A stretch of DNA of 64,000 nt from Mesostigma viride (GCA_009746045.1 RPFO01000296.1:2328894-2392893); one strand, 5' to 3'. Positions 11,568 to 22,690 are shown, counted from the stretch's first letter. Numbers and translations: made by a program. The notes: generated from the letters alone by a model not told the origin.

Positions 11568-11754
11568 CTGTCTGAGGCAACCCCTACACACCTTAATTCA
11601 CCCAAGGGGGAGGCCAGGTGCTCCAATGCAGATTTTATATCTGGGCAACAAGAGGGTGATCTCCAGGTTCAGTGTGGCCCCAGGTCACCTGGAGAGGTAC
11701 AGGTTCCTATGAAGACGTCCTTGACAGCTGTGCAGCTGTAAGAATGTCTGACCC

Positions 11755-13428
11755 ATGCATCCTCGTGCTGGGCACGAGGGTGGACCTCTCATTTTGAGAG
11801 AAACCAATGTACAACCACAGAGGGGTGTGAAGGCCTCTGGTGGTATGCATGTGGTCCCTGCTGGCGGTCCAGGTGTTGGGCATGAGCAGGGTGACTCAGG
11901 CTCTGAGTCAGAACAGGATGGAAGTCAGCATGGTGATGCTGGACAACCTGACAGCACAGTCCTGACTGTGCCAGGGACTGCTTCCTCTGTGTACCAGGAG
12001 TTGGGTGCCCGAATCCACAACATGTTTGGGCATGCCACTTCTCTGTCAAACAACTTTGCCTTCCGTATGGGCAGGGCACCCCTTCTTAAGGCGTGTCAGC
12101 AAGCTGCCTCACGGTGTAAGTGCCAGTTGTCCTCCAACAAGCCCAGGAAATCACATGCCAAAGCTCTACCTCAGAGCATTGGTGATCTGCAGTGTGATAT
12201 CCAACACATCAGGGGCATGCAACTGTTGGTGTGCGTGGACAGGTACACGAAATACAAGGTGCTGGAGCATTTACCTTCTATGAAGAACAGGTACTTGCTG
12301 GCTGCCCTGCAGAATGTAAGAGCCAAGTTTCCTACCACAAGGATCCAGGTGGACATGCAGTTTCAGCATCTCAAGGGTGATCCTACCCTTCCTGAGTTGC
12401 TGGTTACACCTAGGGAGGCTCATGGGCAGCAGGGTGCTATCGAGAGGGCAATCCAGGAGGTCAAGAAATTGATCATCTCTGAAGACTGGGTACCCTTGTC
12501 TGCACCTGCACTTGTCAGGAGTGCATGGCTGAGGAACGTGGAGCAGCAGCTGAACAGCAGGGTTAACTTCTACTATGATGGAGTTGCTGTCAGCCCAATG
12601 GGTCTATATCATGGCCTGTGCCCACCACATGTGCTGGAGGGCTGGAAACATGCTGCACATGTCACCTTTGCCAAGCTGAGGGAGAAGGACCGGGGTTGGA
12701 AGATGCTGGAGCCACAAGTGGGTCAGAAGGTCCTAGCTTGGAAGGAACCTAGCCTTTATGGCAAACGTGGTAGCTGGAGTCCTGGGGTGGTTACCCAGGT
12801 TGATGAAGCTAGCCACGCATGCTTGGTCAGCATGGAGGACGAACCAAAGCATGTACACCGGCTGAGTTGGTCATATGTCAAGCCTAACCTGATGAATGAG
12901 GGCAGTCAGGCACAAGGCTCACAGGATCTGCAGGATTTTCAGGTCCCAGGTGACATCACTGACGCAACGACCACATCTGTTGCAGGGGAATCTGTCAGCC
13001 CTGGCCAGGTTGCAGAGGTACTTGTTGAACAGGCTGCAAGGTCAACAGCTGGGGAGTCAACTGTCAAGCCCAAGGCACTAACCAAGCCCAGGGGGACAAG
13101 TTTGGCTGGATTGATTGGGGCTCTACAAAGGGCCAAGAAGCAGCCCAAGGTAGCCAAGCTCAGGTGGCATGGCAATCTGGGGCTGGACACTGCCTTAGAG
13201 GTAGACACTAATTCTCAGGTTTCCATCATTGGGACCAGGGCTGCAGCAGGGTACAGCATGTCTGAACCCAGCTATCAGTTTGTGTCTGACTTCAGTGGCG
13301 GGGTACACGTGAAGGTACTGGGTGAGGTATTCATTCCTATCCTTGGACAGGACACTGCTTTTTGTGTCTTGGAGGGCTATCAAGGACCTGCTCTTCTGGG
13401 GCAGAATTTCCTATGCCAGGATGGGTAG
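11755..13428 (+). CDS. Copia integrase followed by a degenerate protease
   Basis: The 557-codon frame has an HHCC-like zinc region (HNMFGHA ... CKC, about residues 88-125). The integrase core follows with Asp in DLQCDIQH, Asp in IQVDMQF and Glu in GAIERAIQEV, in the order expected for D-D-E. The C-terminal 90 residues look like a retropepsin: VDTNSQVSIIG where a working enzyme has DTG or DSG, then GPALLGQNFL. In standard Copia the protease precedes the integrase; here it follows, in the same frame. The N-terminal 70 residues are low-complexity. The next frame must be reached by a shift near 13420. Confidence 0.7.
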   Translation: MHPRAGHEGGPLILRETNVQPQRGVKASGGMHVVPAGGPGVGHEQGDSGSESEQDGSQHGDAGQPDSTVLTVPGTASSVYQELGARIHNMFGHATSLSNNFAFRMGRAPLLKACQQAASRCKCQLSSNKPRKSHAKALPQSIGDLQCDIQHIRGMQLLVCVDRYTKYKVLEHLPSMKNRYLLAALQNVRAKFPTTRIQVDMQFQHLKGDPTLPELLVTPREAHGQQGAIERAIQEVKKLIISEDWVPLSAPALVRSAWLRNVEQQLNSRVNFYYDGVAVSPMGLYHGLCPPHVLEGWKHAAHVTFAKLREKDRGWKMLEPQVGQKVLAWKEPSLYGKRGSWSPGVVTQVDEASHACLVSMEDEPKHVHRLSWSYVKPNLMNEGSQAQGSQDLQDFQVPGDITDATTTSVAGESVSPGQVAEVLVEQAARSTAGESTVKPKALTKPRGTSLAGLIGALQRAKKQPKVAKLRWHGNLGLDTALEVDTNSQVSIIGTRAAAGYSMSEPSYQFVSDFSGGVHVKVLGEVFIPILGQDTAFCVLEGYQGPALLGQNFLCQDG

Positions 13429-14520
13429 TGATCACGTCCTCTCTCCTGACTAAGGAAGGGGCTGGTCAGGTCCCACTGATTAATTTCAGGACCACTCACC
13501 TATCACGTGCAGTAACCAGGTCGGTTAAGCGTGTGCAAGTGTGCCAGGGGCAGGAGCCCTTGGTTGATGACCTCATACTGCCAGCTGCTAGTCATCCAAG
13601 CAGTTTGGGCATTGGTCCTCACTCACTTGCTGGACACAGCCCTATCAACTACCAAGGCCTGGTGAAGCTCATGTCCTCTCCCATTATGTGTCCCCAGGTC
13701 ACACTGGGTCTGATTAAATCTGGGGAGGACTGGATCTCCAAGAAATGCGTGGAACCTGTCAATGACCTGCCTCCTGCACGACGTCTACTCAAGCTCAAGT
13801 TTGTCATCAAGATGAAGGAGGTGGACGGGGTCAAGGTACCACATGTCAGGCCAGTGCTGAATGAGTTCAAGGGTACTGGTGAGTGCACTGCTGAGGAGTT
13901 GTATACCCCTGGCATGCTGCATGATACTTGGAGGCTGCTGCTGTGTGTCTTTCTAGGCCTTCTCAACAAGGGCTTGGACTATGGCTCAGTGGTGTAGACT
14001 TCAAGAGGGCATTTCTGGAGGGGATGCAGATGTGGCACAGGAAAAGTGGGAGGGCAAGACGCCTTTCTATGTTAGGGTGCCTGCTGTATGGAAAAGGGAC
14101 ATCCACACGGAGTTCCTTAAAATCCTCAAGGGCCTGGAGGGCCTGAGGTCAAGTCCAATAATCTGGAGGGAGACTCTCAACCGTTTCCTGAAGGAGCATT
14201 GCAACTTGAAGGTCTCTCCTGTAGACCCCTGTCTGTTTCTGGGGCAATGGGAAGGCCTGCCAGTGTATGCTTCGCTGCACGGGGATGACCTACATCTGAT
14301 AGCTCCCACGTCGTGGCTTAAGGAGCTGATCTCCATCATTAAGTCCAAGTTTCCTCTGGGTAGGGAGCAATGGCAGGTGGAGAATGAGCCTCTGCTGTTT
14401 GTGGGCATGGAGGCCACACTGGTGAAGAAGGGGGGGAGTGGCGTATGCTGCTGGTGGGGGGCAATGATTATCAAGAGACCCTCATTAGCAAGCTTCCTCC
14501 AACCATCACACAGGCACTGT
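13420..14520 (+). pseudogene. Copia reverse transcriptase, frameshifted
   Basis: RT pieces lie in three frames: LKLKFVIKMKEVDGVKV (13785-13840), GVDFKRAFLEG (about 13990-14020), then the LRSSPIIWRETLNRFL region and SLHGDDLHL (about 14270-14300). HGDD stands where Copia RTs have YVDD. At least two shifts prevent one product. The core motifs themselves are still readable, so decay is slight, in line with the near-identical LTRs. Confidence 0.75.
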
Positions 14521-15188
14521 GTCCCATGGTGAGGGGCATGGTTGCTTGGGTGGCAGGCATTTCCAGGCCAGACCTTATGGTCATAGCCAGGTTGCCTGAT
14601 GACATGCTGGTGGAGCTAGGGTCTGCCAAGGTGGCTGATCAGGTCAGGGCTTCATCTGGCATTCTGTTGTCTGCAGTGGATTTATCACAACCCATTTGCA
14701 TGGAGCTGTATGTGGATAGCTCAATGGACAGCAGGCAGGTCTCCAAGGTCAGGGGCAGGGCTGCAGGGCTCTTTGTGCTCAGACAGGAAGGCCTGGGGAG
14801 TTTGGTGAGCTGGTTTAGTCGCCTGCACAAACGGGTGGCTGTCAGCAGTGATGTGGCAGAATGCAGGGCTATTTGTGAAGGCATTCACACAAGCCTTTAT
14901 CTGAAGGAGTTGCTTCATCAGATGACTTCTAACACTCCTTGGCCACTTCAGGTTACCACTCTTCTAAAAACAGACTCCATGGGGATGGTGCAGTTTGTGC
15001 ACAGGCAGATGGCCAGAAGTAGGGACTTGGATTATCTCCTTCTTAAGGAGTTGTCCTCCTTGGCCAATATTGAGCATATCCCTGGGGTTGACAATCCTGC
15101 TGATGCTTTGACCAAGCTAGTGCAGAAGGCAGCAGTGCAATACAAGGTTCTTCAGTCTCTGATGGACCCATCTCAGCAAGCTGTCTAA
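14445..15188 (+). pseudogene. Copia RNase H domain
   Basis: The open frame runs from the RT connection (GMVAWVAGISRPDLMVIARL) through the RNase H-like DSSMDSRQVSKVRGRA and SSDVAECRAICEG to the terminal ADALTK box typical of Copia. RNase H removes the RNA strand during reverse transcription. This frame is undamaged but lacks its own in-frame link to the RT. Confidence 0.75.
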
Positions 15189-16138
15189 GCTGGTGCATGG
15201 TTATAGGGCATTGGAGAGCAGATTGTGTGGTAGTGTCAGCATTGTGACTGGCATAATACCTGTATTTTAGTCTGTACTAAGGCTCATGGACCATGGTACA
15301 CTCACTCTGATTTTAATCAGGATACAGCCAGGTTTTGGCTGGGGTTCATGCTGTTGACTACACAAGGTTGACAGGTCCATTACAGACCATGTATTCTATT
15401 TTAAAAGAAATGTATATTTGTACATACTTCTCACAATGGTCTGGGAACCTTTATTCTGGGGTTTATAGGGCGGGGTTCGATTCCCTGGTATTATGTTTCT
15501 ACAAGCTGGCCTGTTCAGGTGTTTGCCTGTTCAGACTTCCCTAGTTCCCCAGGGCAGGATTTAATTGTTGCCTATGTGTTTCATTTTGTCATTTGTTTGC
15601 TGTGGCAGTTTACCATCTGGCAAGTAGACGGGCGCCGTAAGACGGGCGCCAATAGACCCCTGTTGAGAGAATGACAGGCAAACTATTGTAATACGCCTTA
15701 CTTTGTCAAGTGGTATTTTAATTGTCATGGATTTATTGTACTTATATTGAATATGTACTGGGTTTTATGGGATTAGTATCTGGGATTAATGTAACTCACC
15801 GCCAGAAGGTCATTGTACTGGAGGCTCTACCGAGGTGATGGGATTAATTCCTGGAGAAGACCTCATAGAATTAACCTGTATGTATTTAATTTTGTGTGCT
15901 TCTAATATCTGGTGGTACTCTGTAATGCCACTTCCATAGGTTTTTATCCATTTCTCATGGAATGGTTTTCCCTGTGGCAGATCTGTTTCTTTTCCAGTTC
16001 CTTAAAAGAAAGGGCTGGGGGAATGGCAATGGCCATTAAAGACATCTGTTCAAGCTTCAAGCTGGAGTGAAGGACATTTCAAGCTACTTCAAGGGTCCCT
16101 GGCAGGGGATGTGATCCCTAAAGAAAAGAAGGGATTGG
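15189..16138 (+). other. Copia 3' non-coding region with polypurine tract
   Basis: About 950 bp between the RNase H stop and the 3' LTR, with no frame of note. AAAGAAAAGAAGGGATTGG just before the LTR (about 16119-16138) is a purine-rich stretch in the place of the plus-strand primer. Such a long 3' leader is unusual but not unknown. Confidence 0.65.
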
Positions 16139-16755
16139 AGTTAACGTAAAGGATTTACGTTAGATGGATAGAGATTGTTACGCTCTTTCCAACGGCACCT
16201 TGAACGCCTCATTTGGTTAAGGAACGTAAAAGTTATGACGTTTCCTAGGCTGTGCCGACAGTACCCGGCGCGCCACTGTGGGCGCGTACGGACACAGGAT
16301 GTACAAGTGTCACTTTGATAGTCCGCAGGACGTTGACAGGACTTGTACAGGACTTGATGGTCAATTGATAGGTAGGCGTGCTGTAGCGCGCCAGGACCTA
16401 TGAGACAATTGATGCTGACTAGTGTACGGATAGGTCCACAGGACTAGCCGTATGGACAATTGATAGATCTGCGCGCCAAAGGCGTGCCAGAGTCTGTGTA
16501 ATCAATTGATTGACAGTTCAGCTGTGACAGTGCAGCTGAATACTTGGACGCGTCCCTAGCAAGCTATATGAGTGACTTGGTCACACCGGGACGCTAGTTC
16601 TTGCGTGCACGTTCTCTTGGCACTGCGACCCTGTCGTCTGTGCTGCGTGCAGTCTTGGAAGTGACGTGACTTACGTCTGTGTTTCCTTGTTATTAATAAA
16701 GGCAACTTCCTGCAAGAACCATGGCGGAATTCGTGGCATTCTCACCCTCACAACT
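16139..16755 (+). repeat. 3' LTR of the Copia element
   Basis: 617 bp, AGTT..AACT ends, about three substitutions against the 5' LTR (two near LTR position 50, one near 160). Followed by the target duplication GAATA. Confidence 0.9.
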
Positions 16756-17022
16756 GAATATGAATGGTGATGGAAATGTGTATCCGTGTGCATTGAAATT
16801 ATGGCTGGCTTACGTGTAGAGCGAGTAGATGACCTAGACGGTGGGGCCGGAAACAGCATGCTTGATCAGGGCGTGTAAGTAAGTAAGTAAGTAAGTACTT
16901 GCGTGTCATGCGCAAGGCATGCCACGGAGTACTATGCTAATCTCATTAGATAATCAGGGCGTGTGTTTCGAGCCTAGCTGGCCGGGAGTGTCTAGTGGTG
17001 AGCACCATTGCTGCGATCGCTC
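16756..17022 (+). repeat. Dispersed repeat A, right part split by Copia
   Basis: Continues the copy broken at 8918. It also carries the 76-bp LINE insertion at 16877-16952 and is cut short by the SINE at 17035. Confidence 0.8.
16877..16952 (-). mobile_element. 76-bp LINE 3'-end insertion with ACTT tail
   Basis: Bounded by a 12-bp direct repeat, ATCAGGGCGTGT (16865-16876 and 16953-16964). On the minus strand it ends in (ACTT)n after a hairpin-forming stretch. The same stretch lies at about 1447-1525 and, diverged, near 53860. This is a sixth tail type among the LINE ends seen here. Confidence 0.75.
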
Positions 17023-17034
17023 TCCCTTCTTTAT

Positions 17035-17179
17035 TTGATCAGGCACTCCGCAAAGGTGAAAACCATTTGCGTTCAGTACCGGGCCGCGGAAAACGCGGAA
17101 AAACGCGATCTGCAAATGAATCCGACCGGAATCGAACTGGGGACCTCTCGCACCAATTTTGCTGACTATAGGACGGACG
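17035..17179 (-). mobile_element. Full-length tRNA-derived SINE
   Basis: A 145-bp element with a perfect 12-bp target duplication TCCCTTCTTTAT (17023-17034 and 17180-17191). On the minus strand the first 63 bases look like a shortened tRNA: TCCGTCC at the start pairs with GGTCGGA (6 of 7 positions), TAGTCAGCAAAATTGG resembles an A box, and AGTTCGATTCC a B box. The anticodon arm seems mostly lost. A body of about 80 bases follows, with CCGCG-rich repeats and the end TGCCTGATCAA. SINEs are transcribed by RNA polymerase III from such boxes and mobilised by LINE enzymes. Partial copies: 3762-3869, about 22027-22090, 54777-54845. Confidence 0.75.
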
Positions 17180-17191
17180 TCCCTTCTTTAT

Positions 17192-20016
17192 GGCTGCCGG
17201 GAGATGCAAAGCTTGGACCCAGCGTGTCGTGGCGTGGTCCTCTGCCCGGCCCATCACACCTCGAAACCGCATGCCGGCTAATTAAAAACGATGCACCCCT
17301 TTGCCTTTTGTATCTGGCGTCAAAAGAACAATAAACTCGCTTGGAAAACACTGTCGCAAAGAGCTTTCTACAGGCATTGTAAGCAATTAACTTCGCAGTT
17401 TTTACCGCACTTATTGCACATCCGGGAGACCATTAGGGACCTTTGCGCGGAATCTTGGGCACACCATATGTCCTGCTGGCTTATTGCCGCAGGCTGGCAG
17501 TAATTAAAGGAAGGTCGGGCATAGCCTAAAGAGGTAATTATCTGACGAAAAAGATATGCATTGCATGACGCAAGAAACAGACTGATTTCGCACCCCCCCT
17601 GTTTATTCACGCCAATGCCGGAAAATTAAAAGCGAAACTCAAAAAACGAAAACGTTAACGTTTTTAGGCACATTATAACGAACATGCAATCTGAGCTATC
17701 ATGCATGCCCCCAATTTCATCTCCTCATGTGACGGAGACTTTGAGACACGTACCACCGAGAAAACTGGTTTTCGCGGAAAACTGGTGCGCTGTGAAAAAA
17801 AGAATTTGTCCCGTTCAATGCCCTCGTCATAATTTTATCATGTATCGAATTCCAAAATAATTCCATGAATTCCTCGTGATGTAAGCTTCGTTTTGACACC
17901 TCGAGCAGCTGCAATGACGCAAGTTGAGAACGCTAGCTGATGGTCAGCCGCCATGGGTGTTTTTGTCATTTTAATTCGCCTCTCGCGTGGCTTGAAAAAT
18001 CTAGATCTCGGACGAAAAGCGGACAATAATTTAAGACAAAGTCTGGCGGGGTTCGATGTGTTGTGCTCGGAGGCCAAGCCTGCCAAGTGCACACGATTCA
18101 TGGTTGGAAACGCCTGGCCATGTCGCAGCACTGGAGGAATTGATTACCCTAGACGAATTCAGTCATTGCCCTAGAATTTATTACCCTACAGCAGTTTAGG
18201 TATTTATATGTTTTTCTAGTGCGCCTTCATCCACTGCTAACTATCTCAGGCTGCTGATTTCAAACATCCATGCTGCACACATGGTCAGCTGGGCTCGCAA
18301 TGTCCTATTCCTGGTACCCTACCGATCGATGTGCACGGGACTGCATATGGGCTCAATCCACAATATTTTAGAATGACGATCAACGAACATCACTAAGCAA
18401 ACGTGGCAACCAGGCATTTTGGGAGCCACATAGTGCAGGTTGCAGCAACGTTAAGAAAAGGTCAGTTTTGAATGTGCACCCCTCAACAAAACCATCATCG
18501 GAGCTTAGCAAAGAAAAATAAGGGTAAAAGCACATGCACTACAAGAGGAAGAAGACTGCTTGGGGTTATAATCTAACGTGTTGTCCCTTGTTCACAGTAC
18601 CGCATGCAGCAGGTGGGATGCAGTCACTCATGCTTACCAAGTCAAAATGCAATGTAGCATACGAGAGAGGATTCGACATGAAAAGGCAGAACTCGTTGAT
18701 AATGGCAATAAAGACAAGGACGGACCTCCTCAAAACTCCGCGGGCCGAAAGTATATTGCCTTATCACCATCCAACAAAATCAGCTACGATGCGGCGGCCA
18801 GATAGCAAAAAGCAGCTGTTTCCGAATGGCTTCGCTGCTTACGGCCGGTTGCTATAGACCTGGTCCAATTTGTGCGTGTCCACAGCAAGGAGTCGTCTAC
18901 TACCAGGGGACGACCACCGCAGCCCTAGTTCACTGGACCACACTATGGCATATTAAGACTAGACGCTCCCCGTCGAACTGCTTTTCAAATGCTAAACAAA
19001 CCAGGTTCATGCCCATGGAAATTCGTAAGGTTAGTTTGGGTTCAGGGTTCAGGCTGTAGGGTTTAGTAATCCTGTCTTTGCCCACGTGCACGCCCGGCAG
19101 AATGTGCGTTCATGCGTTTGCGACAATCTTCTAAACGGTCGACAAACACGCTACTACTATTCGAGGCGGTGAGCTCATGTAAGGAGCCATTACACCTTGC
19201 TATGTTGCCAGCTAGCCCCATCCGACCGATGTCGAGCAACGAGCCCGGAACTGCTGTGCTTAGCGCCTGCAAATACACCGGGCGCGTCACATTCAGGATT
19301 AGCAACGAGCGGGTTGAACTGCCTTAATTCTCGTGTTTAGTATTGCGTACGCCGCTCCCTGACGACGGGCTACATGGTATGAGAATTAAGGTGCAGAGGT
19401 GAACAGCACTGGGCCTCCGGATGGAACTGCTGGATTAACTTCAGCTGCCGGGAGTACATTGCTCACGACGACAACCACGGAAAAGACGTAAGAGGGATGG
19501 CATCTCTTACTGGAGGGATGGCATACACGTGTGGGACCGGGGTGGACGAAAATTCGATTCGTGGCAATTTGGGAGGGCGCTAAAATATCTACCAACAGCT
19601 CAGCGCGCGCGCCCTTTGGATGACTGGCAATACTTTATCCTGCCGCTGTGTGTGGCTGTTGGGCGGCCAGACGTGCTGCCAGCGCACGTGCGAAGATCTG
19701 GCCAGGCAACGACCGGATTTACCGTACCATCCACCCGTATTTTACCAGGTGGCGCCTCAAACCCAGAACCGTTAAGTTGAGATACACTTGGAAGAACTCT
19801 GTGGTACGAAACGAGTCCCTGCATACCAAGATCTAGCCCGGCGCGGCCCTTTCCCGGATAGCATCCCCCACCCGGTCCGCCGAATTCGGCCTGTGGTTGT
19901 GTGCCGTCGCAGGGCGAGAGCGGTGCCCGGCATAGACAAAGGCCCCACGACGTGTTGCCTTTGTCGTCTTTCGTTGGCTGGACCGTCACCAGCACATCCC
20001 CATTCACCCTTCAACC
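17192..20016. other. Intergenic, no gene recognised; upstream region of FNR at the right end
   Basis: Only short frames, none resembling a known protein and none joined by convincing splice sites. The last few hundred bases are G+C-richer and should hold the reductase promoter and 5' leader. No clear TATA box or named motif stands out. Confidence 0.5.
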
Positions 20017-21129
20017 ATGGCGGCCGCCACTGTCCAAACCGTCGCGTTGGGCGCCTCCGTGCGCGTCTCTGCTTCCGCCAATGCGTCGGCTTCTTCCAAG
20101 CCCGCGGTTTTCGGCAAGGGGTTCATGGGACAGGCTGTCGTCCAGCGGGCTTCCTTCCCGGCCAAGAAGGCGACCAAGGTGGCCGCCAAGGCCGCGGTGG
20201 AGGTCAAGCTGCCGCTTGAGCTGGAGAAGAACGACGCCAACAACCTGCCGCTGAACACCTTCAGCAACAAGAAGCCGTGCATTGGCAAGATTGTGTCCGT
20301 GGAGACCATTGTGGGCCCAAAGGCGCCCGGTGAGACCTGCCACATTATCATCGACCATGGCGGCCAGATGCCATTTGTGGAGGGCCAGAGCTACGGTGTC
20401 ATCCCCCCCGGTGACAACCCTAAGAAGCCCGGCAAGCCCAACACCGTGCGCCTGTACTCAATTGCGTCCACCCGCTACGGTGACACCGACTTCAACGGCA
20501 AGACCACCAGCCTGTGCGTGCGCCGTGCCGAGTACTTTGACCCGGTCACCGGCCAGAAGGACCCGGCCAAGAAGGGCATCTGCTCCAACTTCCTGTGCGA
20601 CGCCAAGCCCGGCGATGAGGTCGTCCTGACCGGCCCCACCGGCAAGGTCATGCTCCTCCCCGAGAGCCCGAGCGCGACCGTGATCATGCTCGCGACCGGC
20701 ACCGGCATCGCCCCCTACCGCGCCTTCATCCGCCGCGCGTTCATCGAGCGCCCGCCCAACTACCAATTCAACGGCCTCATGTGGCTGTTCCTGGGCGTGG
20801 CCAACACGGACTCGCTCCTGTACGAGGACGACTGGCAGGACATCCTCAAGAAGTTCCCCAAGAACTTCCGTTATGACAAGGCCCTGTCCCGCGAGCAGAA
20901 GAACGCCAAGGGCGGCAAGATGTACATCCAGGACAAGGTCGAGGAGTACGGCGAGGAGGTCTTCAAGATGCTCCAGGACGGCGCCCACATCTACTTCTGC
21001 GGTCTCAAGGGCATGATGCCGGGCATCATCGACATGATGACGGCGGTCGCGGAGAAGAAGGGCCTCAACTGGACCGAGTTCTCGGAGGAGCTCAAGCACA
21101 AGGGCCAGTGGCACGTGGAGGTGTACTAA
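20017..21129 (+). CDS. FNR: Ferredoxin-NADP+ reductase, chloroplast precursor
   Basis: Passes electrons from reduced ferredoxin to NADP+ at the stromal face of thylakoids, the last step of linear photosynthetic electron flow. The single 370-codon frame starts with an Ala/Ser/Lys-rich transit peptide (about residues 1-62). The FAD domain has RLYSIAS (145-151). The NADP domain has [12 protein letters not shown] (226-237) and [12 protein letters not shown] (326-337), and the C-terminus is WHVEVY with the expected terminal Tyr. Length and ends match plant and green-algal enzymes and nothing is missing. The ATG is in good context (AACCATGGCG) and starts the transit peptide. Codon third positions are strongly G/C, typical of a well-expressed nuclear gene. 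There is no intron, although the other host genes here have many. Neighbours are intergenic DNA and repeats, with no functional link. Confidence 0.96.
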   Translation: MAAATVQTVALGASVRVSASANASASSKPAVFGKGFMGQAVVQRASFPAKKATKVAAKAAVEVKLPLELEKNDANNLPLNTFSNKKPCIGKIVSVETIVGPKAPGETCHIIIDHGGQMPFVEGQSYGVIPPGDNPKKPGKPNTVRLYSIASTRYGDTDFNGKTTSLCVRRAEYFDPVTGQKDPAKKGICSNFLCDAKPGDEVVLTGPTGKVMLLPESPSATVIMLATGTGIAPYRAFIRRAFIERPPNYQFNGLMWLFLGVANTDSLLYEDDWQDILKKFPKNFRYDKALSREQKNAKGGKMYIQDKVEEYGEEVFKMLQDGAHIYFCGLKGMMPGIIDMMTAVAEKKGLNWTEFSEELKHKGQWHVEVY

Positions 21130-21428
21130 GCGATACGCCCCCTTGGCATGTTGGAGGCGGACGGACCACCTTTTTGCCATTTTCGTTCCCTGGGACGTCG
21201 TATCCGAAAGTAGCCGTCGGTCAGGCTCGTGCTTTACTCATACAAGGCTGGTTTAAGCACGCACGGGCGACAACTCGCTTGATGCGAGCCCGGGGCACGC
21301 GCGCGGTTTGCTCTTGGACCACCACGGCGTGGAGTGCGAGGCATGGCCCCCCTTGGTACATTAGGGCCGGGTCCCTTGATTTGGAGGGGTGCGGGCAGAT
21401 TGGAGAAGGAGCTTCGTTTTTGTTGGCA

Positions 21429-21433
21429 TGTAA
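21429..21433 (+). terminator. TGTAA polyadenylation signal of FNR
   Basis: TGTAA about 300 bp past the stop. This pentamer is the usual polyadenylation signal of chlorophyte nuclear genes; cleavage is expected 10-20 bases later. Confidence 0.6.
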
Positions 21434-21837
21434 ACCAAACTTGAAACGAGAGGGAAACTGCACTCCAGTGCCTGGTTCCATCCATTAAATGATGGTATGA
21501 CATGAATGTAGTAGGCTGTGCGGCCAAATTTTGAAGTAGGGGAGTACATTTGGAACAGCACAGCGGTCAGTGGACTTAATCGCAGCCTGCCGGACTAGTC
21601 CCTTGTTACGGGCTGCTTACTTTTTTTTGGCAGGCTGCCCTGATTATTTGCGGTATGTCAGCCACCCCATAGGGTCATTCCTTTTTTTCCCCAGTAATTT
21701 ATGAAAATTATGCTGGCAAATGCTGAGCCTAATTTGAAAAACTTTTTAACTCTTGTATCAAAATTTGTCCCTTGAATTCTGCCTTGAAATTGCATGTTAT
21801 ACTCGCACTTTGTGGGAGTGCTTATTGAAAAAGATAT

Positions 21838-22345
21838 TAACCCGTGTATTATTACAACGCGATGTATCGCGTTGTAATTTGACGCGCAGCAAACACTGTA
21901 GATACGAGATTTTCCGCCTGAAACTCGGTGGACGGACTCCTTACATCTCGTCGAACTCAAGAAAAAATCCTGGTATTTTTTGGATTTTTTTTGTGACAGC
22001 TGTAAACAAATATATACCACCGTCACCGGGATCGCGTTTTCCGCGGACCGGCACTGAACGCAAATGGTTTTCACCTTTGCGGCGTGCCAAATCAGAATAT
22101 ACCACTGAAATCAGGCATTTTCCCGGGACGAAGGTGAAGACGACGGCGATGGCGGCAGGTAGGTCTCGCCAGTTTTCGCGCAAATTTCAGTGGCTGTTGG
22201 GTGGCACGACCATGATGCGTTCAAAGGTTGATAAGTAGGTTTCTACGAGTTTGCTGAGGTGCTGGGGCAAAGGAAACGTAGATTTTTCCAGTTTCTCACT
22301 CAACCGTTGTGCGGAAACCCTGGAAACCGGCATAAATATCATTAG
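21838..22345 (+). mobile_element. Right-truncated copy of TTAA transposon family 1
   Basis: TTAACCCGTG and the ACAACGCGAT/ATCGCGTTGT palindrome open this copy. The next 450 bp follow 1690-2080 closely (AAAAAATCCTGGTATTTTT, GGCGATGGCGGCAGGTAG and others). A 65-80 bp SINE-like segment is inserted at about 22020-22095. No right end is found. Confidence 0.7.
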
Positions 22346-22412
22346 AGGTTTTCCTTCTGTTGCATGCCAATCTCACCACCGTAATTTATCATTCTCAATG
22401 AATTAAAATTAC
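22346..22412 (+). repeat. LINE-D 3'-end fragment
   Basis: TTGCATGCC ... CCGTAATTTATCATTCTCAATGAAT repeats the end of the nuclease-bearing elements near 56.1 and 58.9 kb, including the TCATTctcAATGA hairpin, followed by an A+T-rich tail. Confidence 0.6.
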
Positions 22413-22439
22413 ATTAAATTAAGGGGAGGGGACACCCCT

Positions 22440-22690
22440 AAAGGGCACTTTTCTGGAAACCATACCTATGCATGTGCTAAAAATCCAATGATGATTGGGG
22501 ACCATTAATATGATAAAAAAAAAAATTTCCAGCCACTTGGGGGGGGTACTAGCCCCCACAGGGCACCGGGGTAACGCGCTAAAAATAGAAAAAGACGCTA
22601 TTCTAGTCACATTTTTCCTAGGGCAGTGGGCAAACATATTGGGATCAGAATATTGGGACCAAATCATATATTCCCATATAGTTCCCTGAC
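22440..22690. repeat. Dispersed repeat B, second copy
   Basis: Diverged copy of 6869-7085, sharing the GGGGGTACTA and AAAAATAGAAAAAGACGC blocks. Origin unknown. Confidence 0.55.

Larger units (their letters stand above)
8919..16755 (+). mobile_element. Full-length Copia-type LTR retrotransposon
   Basis: Two 617-bp LTRs (8919-9535 and 16139-16755) enclose gag-, integrase-, protease-, reverse transcriptase- and RNase H-like frames. GAATA at 8914-8918 and 16756-16760 is the target duplication. The LTRs start AGTT and end AACT rather than TG..CA. I count about three differences between them, so insertion is recent. Domain order RT then RNase H, with integrase upstream, and the ADALTK motif at the end identify Copia. 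Unusual points are an extra frame before gag and a protease-like segment after the integrase. Several frameshifts make it non-autonomous as read. Confidence 0.9.

Noticed and set aside
10451-14532. Programmed frameshifting as the reason for split gag-pol frames
   Set aside because: At least five shifts in varied directions and no recognisable slippery site; ordinary decay fits better.
17110-17179. A functional tRNA gene
   Set aside because: The anticodon arm is missing and the T stem pairs poorly. The segment is the head of a 145-bp unit inside a target duplication.
20458-21180. 240-codon minus frame opposite the reductase
   Set aside because: Antisense shadow of a high-G+C coding sequence; no homology and no reason to expect expression.
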